64,000 nt of DNA from Amoebidium appalachense. Its lineage: Eukaryota > Ichthyosporea. A model generated the notes under the pieces. It searched no databases. It saw only the letters and a list, made by a program, of their open reading frames with translations, and had not been told where the DNA came from. Made by a program: the position numbers and the translations under genes. Positions 60,045 through 64,000 of the stretch are shown here, in pieces (the stretch's first letter is position 1; every line of letters starts with the position of its first letter). The DNA is taken from assembly GCA_963693365.1 (NCBI GenBank), contig CAVNZM010000011.1, forward strand, positions 1-64,000. Direction: 5' to 3'.

Positions 60045-60288
60045 AATCAAAAGCCTTGCATTGCATCCCCCCCCCCCCCCACCAAAGCACCCAGCACCAC
60101 CACATGTGCGCAGGCACTCGCGCGCGCGCGCGCGCACACACACACGCGCGCACACACACACGCACCATTCTCCGCTTTCAATCTGGGACTTCCCGACATA
60201 TTCCCTCCCAAAAAGCTCTCGTGCCTCCATCCTTCTTTCTGCGCTACTGATTCTTCCCTTGTATAAAACACGCTATTTTCGTGCTATG

Positions 60289-60337
<49 letters not shown>

Positions 60338-60342
60338 CTCCC

Positions 60343-60420
<78 letters not shown>

Positions 60421-61499
60421 CCCCTTCCACCCAGCCAAAACCATATTGCCAGTCACTGCAAGCAATGGTGTTGCTCATGGCCTACACTGCATGCAATGCC
60501 GCTGTCCATGCTCCCTCACGTCCACCCTTCACACTGCGAATAATGCTCTTGCTAATCGAAGTACGATGCCCATTGGGCAAAGTATCCAATCGAGTTTCTG
60601 CACAACTTAATCAACTTTAATGCTCGGTGTTTTCAGTCATCCCACCCACACCCATCCAGCACACTAGCTCTTTTCCAAGTGGTGTGCTGTAGGTGTGGCA
60701 CCGTGCTCATTCACACTGTGTGGTTGTTTGAAGAGGCCCTGTGCTGCTGAGGCGGGATGGTTTGCAGCAAAGACATTTTACCTGGAAAGAAGTCAGGGGG
60801 GGGGGGAGGAGAATATAGTGCACGGTGAAGGCCGGTAATGACGTGTGGTTCGTGCAGGGGGTGGCGCAGGAAAAGCTTGCCGGCACGATCCAGAACGACA
60901 TTCTCAAGGAGTTCATGGTGCGCAACACCTTCATCTACCCCCCTGAGCCCTCCATGAAGGCCATCTCGGACATCTTCGGCTATACCGCAAAGGCACGTCT
61001 CTCATGTCTTTTCTCTGCCTTTTTCTACTTTTTTTGGTGTGCCGCGGGGGGGGGGGGGGGGGGAGGGGGGAGGGAGGATCTGTGCTATTGCAGCACGGGT
61101 AGTGTGTGGACTTTCAAGGGCGAAATTGTGACGGTATGGTGGCGGTGCAGCACATGCCCAAGTGGAACAGCATCAGCATCAGCGGTTACCACATGCAGGA
61201 GGCCGGGGCCAATGCCGTGCTGGAGCTGGCCTTCACCATTGCCGACGGCCTGCAGTACTGCCAGACGGGCGTGGACAGCGGCCTGGACATCGACGACTTT
61301 GCCCCCCGCCTGTCCTTCTTCTGGGCCATCGGCATGAACTTCTACACCGTACGTGCCCCTTTGCCTGCACGTGCAACCCTTGGCCCACTATGCCCGCCCT
61401 TTCAGCAGCACTGGGGTGCTTCTTTCACTTGCACACCCAAACACAACCACACGATGGATTGCTTTGCTCTCCTCCGCCCCCACACACACATTCTTGCTT

Positions 61500-61533
<34 letters not shown>

Positions 61534-61648
61534 ACATACACACCATTCTTGGCAAACAAATTAAATCAGGCACTATCGTTATCAATGGATTTGCGCCCGT
61601 GCATTGTTCATGCATGCCATTAGGTGCACCGTTTGTCTGCCCCCTTCT

Positions 61649-61696
<48 letters not shown>

Positions 61697-64000
61697 ACAT
61701 ACACAACCAGTCAACGCAAGCAAGATCTGACACCCACCCCCCTGCACGAGCAGGAGATTGCCAAGATGCGTGCAGCGCGTAGGCTGTGGGCCAACCTTGT
61801 CAAGGAGCGGTTCAACCCCAAGAACAACAAGTCCATGATGCTGCGCACGCACAGCCAGACCAGCGGCTGGTCGCTGACCGAGCAGGACCCCTACAACAAC
61901 ATCATCCGCACCACCATCGAGGCCATGGCCTCTGTCTTTGGCGGCACCCAGAGTCTGCACACAAATGCCCTGGACGAGGCCCTGGGCCTGCCCACCGAGT
62001 TCAGTGCCCGCATTGCGCGCAACACGCAGATCATCATCCAGGAGGAGACGGGCATCACAAAGGTCATCGACCCGTGGGGGGGCAGCTACCTGATGGAGAA
62101 CCTGACCAACACGATTCATGATGAGGCCCTCAAGGTCATCAAGGAAGTCGATGCCCTGGGCGGCATGGCCAAGGCCGTGGCCAGCGGCATGCCTAAGCTA
62201 AGAATCGAGGAGTGCGCTGCCAAGCGCCAGGCTAAGATCGACTCTGGCAAGGGTGTGTGCTTTTGTGCATATCGGGGGAGGGGGGGGGGGGGGGGGGGGG
62301 AGAGCTGTTGCTGACGTGTGCCTGCAGAGGTGATTGTGGGTGTCAACAAGTACCGCCTGGCCAAGGAGGAGCCCTTCGACGTGCTGTAGGTGTCCTGCCT
62401 ACGGTGTCGGTCTTAGTTCCACCTCATGTGTGATGTGCCCAAACCTCGTTCTAGCCACCCCCCCTCCCCCGGTGCGCATGGCTGATGTTGCATGTTTAAA
62501 TGTTTGCCCTTGCATGTGTTCTGCTCCTCATTGTGTATGTGTACTTCGTACTATGTTCCTCATTCAACCCCCCCTCCCCCCAAGCATCTGGCAAGTGCAT
62601 GTCCCTGCTACTGGCACCCAAGTCCAAAGCAGCTCTTGTGTGGTGGCTGTATGCATGGCTGACGGGGACGCAGGGAGATCGACAACACGATGGTGCGCAA
62701 CAAGCAGGTTGCCAAGCTGGAGAAGATCAGGGCCACACGTGACAGCGCAAAGGCCCAGGCCTGCCTCGATGCCCTGACTGAGTGCGCTAAGACCGGCCAG
62801 GGCAACCTGATGGACCTGTCCATCAAGGTGGGTGTGTGTGTGGTGGTGGGGGCATGCAAGTGGTGCAGGGGGCTCACTAGGGGGTGTGTGGTGGTGGGGG
62901 CATGCAAGTGGTGCTGGGGCTCACTAGGGGCTGTGTGGTGGTGGGGGCATGCAAGTGGTGCACCACTCCAGGGGCTCACTAGGGGCTGCAGGCTGCGCGT
63001 GCACGGTGCACGGTTGGGGAGATCTCGTTGGCGCTGGAGAAGGTTTGGGGCCGCCACAAGCCCGTGGACCGCATGGTCAGCGGGGCCTATGCCAGCGAGT
63101 ATGCCGACGCCAACACCCTCAAGAAGGCCCAGGATGCAGTCAAGAGCTTTGCTACGGCCGAGGGCCGGCCCCCCCGTATCCTCATGGCCAAGATGGGCCA
63201 GGACGGACACGACCGCGGGGCTAAGGTCGTGGCCACGGCCTTTGCCGACCTGGGCTTCGACGTCGACATCGGCCCCCTGTTCCAGGTCCGTGCCATGCCT
63301 GCTGCCTGCTAAGGGCTGAAGGGGAGGGGGTGGGCTTGGGGAGGAAGGAGGGGGAGACCATGGGTGGCCTAATGCTGCAGCACATTGAGGACACTCGGGG
63401 GGAATCAGAACTGCACTTAGGGAGAGGGGGGGGGGAGGGGGGGGGGGGGGGGGGGGGCGGGGGGTCCGCCCGGGTCGCACGCACCTCGTCCATGTCGATG
63501 GCCATCTTGCTGGTGGTGGCCCCGTTGTAGCTGTCGCAGATGTCAATGACGTCCGCCAACACCATGTAGTCGCCCGTGAACATGCGTGAGAGCAGTGCGT
63601 CCGTGTGCACGGCGAAGTCGGTCGAGACGTAGCGGGCAAGCGCACAGTAGGGGGGGCACATAACTGCACTGGGCGGGGCACATAGCTGCGCTGGGGAGGT
63701 TCATGGCTGCATTAGGACATAGATGCACGGGAGGGGCTTATGACCTCCCTAGGGGGCACATAGCACCACCAGGGGGACTCATGAGCCGCTGGGTGTGACT
63801 GGTGGAGGTGTGTGCTGACTTGTAGGGGGCTACAGACGCCCGAGGAGGTGGCCCGGCAGGCTGTGGATGCCGACGTCCACGTGGTCGGCGTCAGCAGTCT
63901 GGCGGCCGGCCACAAGACGCTGGTGCCGGCCCTCAAGAAGCAGCTGGCAGACATGGGCCGGGCTGACATCATCGTCACGGCCGGCGGTGTCATCCCCCCC
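58252..64000 (+). CDS. MUT: Methylmalonyl-CoA mutase, mitochondrial (3' end outside window)
   Basis: Twelve exons: 58252-58329, 58394-58510, 58817-59052, 59129-59207, 59531-59635, 60858-60992, 61151-61348, 61754-62252, 62328-62385, 62674-62827, 62992-63285, 63836-64000 (cut by the window). They join in phase to 706 aa, about 45 short of the human enzyme. It converts (R)-methylmalonyl-CoA to succinyl-CoA with adenosylcobalamin in the matrix (propionate breakdown). After a presequence (1 to about 32) come the (beta/alpha)8 substrate domain ([72 protein letters not shown]) and the B12 domain with GQDGHDRG; the cobalt-binding His is at about 626. Unlike bacterial enzymes there is no separate small subunit. 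Intron 6 appears to use a GC donor. All exons are intact. Confidence 0.95.
59068..59262. repeat. G runs in two mutase introns
   Basis: G runs at 59071-59105 (within the 76-nt intron 3) and 59239-59263 (intron 4, after T15). Confidence 0.9.
60293..60420. repeat. (CT)n and C run
   Basis: CT tract then a C run of more than 40 nt in mutase intron 5. Additional GT, CA and CG tracts at 60010-60165 belong to the same intron. These include an inverted pair, GGGAAGTCCCAGATTGAAAG (59980) and CTTTCAATCTGGGACTTCCC (60176). Confidence 0.85.
61501..61700. repeat. Two C runs with CA tails
   Basis: C runs at 61501-61533 and 61650-61682, each followed by CACACA, inside mutase intron 7. Confidence 0.9.
63485..63661 (-). 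CDS. Exon-like frame antisense within mutase intron 11
   Basis: A minus-strand frame of 59 codons with the GC-rich codon use of true exons here reads [20 protein letters not shown] and then [20 protein letters not shown]. It ends GAC-ATG-GAC-GAG at a donor GTGCGTGC. It may start at its own ATG (63661) or at an acceptor GTGCAG (63664-63669). I do not recognise the family. It could be one exon of a minus-strand gene extending beyond the window, a nested gene, or a relic. Confidence 0.35.

Noticed and set aside
61388-62119. 243-residue minus-strand frame
   Set aside because: Antisense shadow of the largest mutase exon, extended by a C run.

Overview
This is nuclear DNA from a eukaryote, most likely a protist or alga; I cannot name the species. 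Coding exons are GC-rich with strong GC at third positions, sit between short to medium spliceosomal introns, and lie in very repeat-rich non-coding DNA: (CA)n/(GT)n microsatellites, G and C homopolymers of 15-60 nt, and about a dozen minisatellites. No bacterial operons, Shine-Dalgarno sites or CRISPR arrays are seen. Most listed open frames are translations of these repeats. Real genes had to be rebuilt by matching splice sites, reading phase and protein similarity. LAYOUT. 1-6.5 kb: repeats, two tRNA-like elements and a TATA-bearing segment. 6.6-12.6 kb (+): four-exon secreted reprolysin-type zinc metalloprotease with Cys-rich repeats. 14.4-18.3 kb (-) and 18.7-28.4 kb (+): a head-to-head pair, both starting with mitochondrial presequences, an unrecognised protein and a 13-exon TPR protein, separated by 379 bp with a CCAAT box at its exact midpoint. 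29.1-36.6 kb (-): IBtk-like protein (ankyrin, RCC1 repeats, two BTB domains, C-terminal tail), near human length but with frame breaks at C/G homopolymers. 40.2-40.7 kb (-): 165-aa protein full of basophilic kinase and 14-3-3 motifs. 42.7-45.7 kb: PIF/Harbinger transposon lacking its catalytic core. 46.5-50.1 kb (+): three-exon multi-pass membrane protein with an H-x-H-H-Y-Y motif. 50.1-57.4 kb: no supported gene, many repeats. 58.3-64.0 kb (+): mitochondrial methylmalonyl-CoA mutase, 12 exons, running off the right edge. A roughly 300-bp MITE family has two copies, each inside an intron. HOW IT FITS TOGETHER. Three of seven genes encode likely mitochondrial proteins. Most gene starts have an inverted CCAAT (ATTGG) box 130-195 bp upstream. 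Two 3' splice-site designs coexist. One has CTGAC with its A 12-18 nt before the AG and little or no polypyrimidine tract. The other has exons starting straight after long (CA)n tracts with no visible branch point. This contrast is the most interesting signal I find. I see no clearly new multi-gene system.
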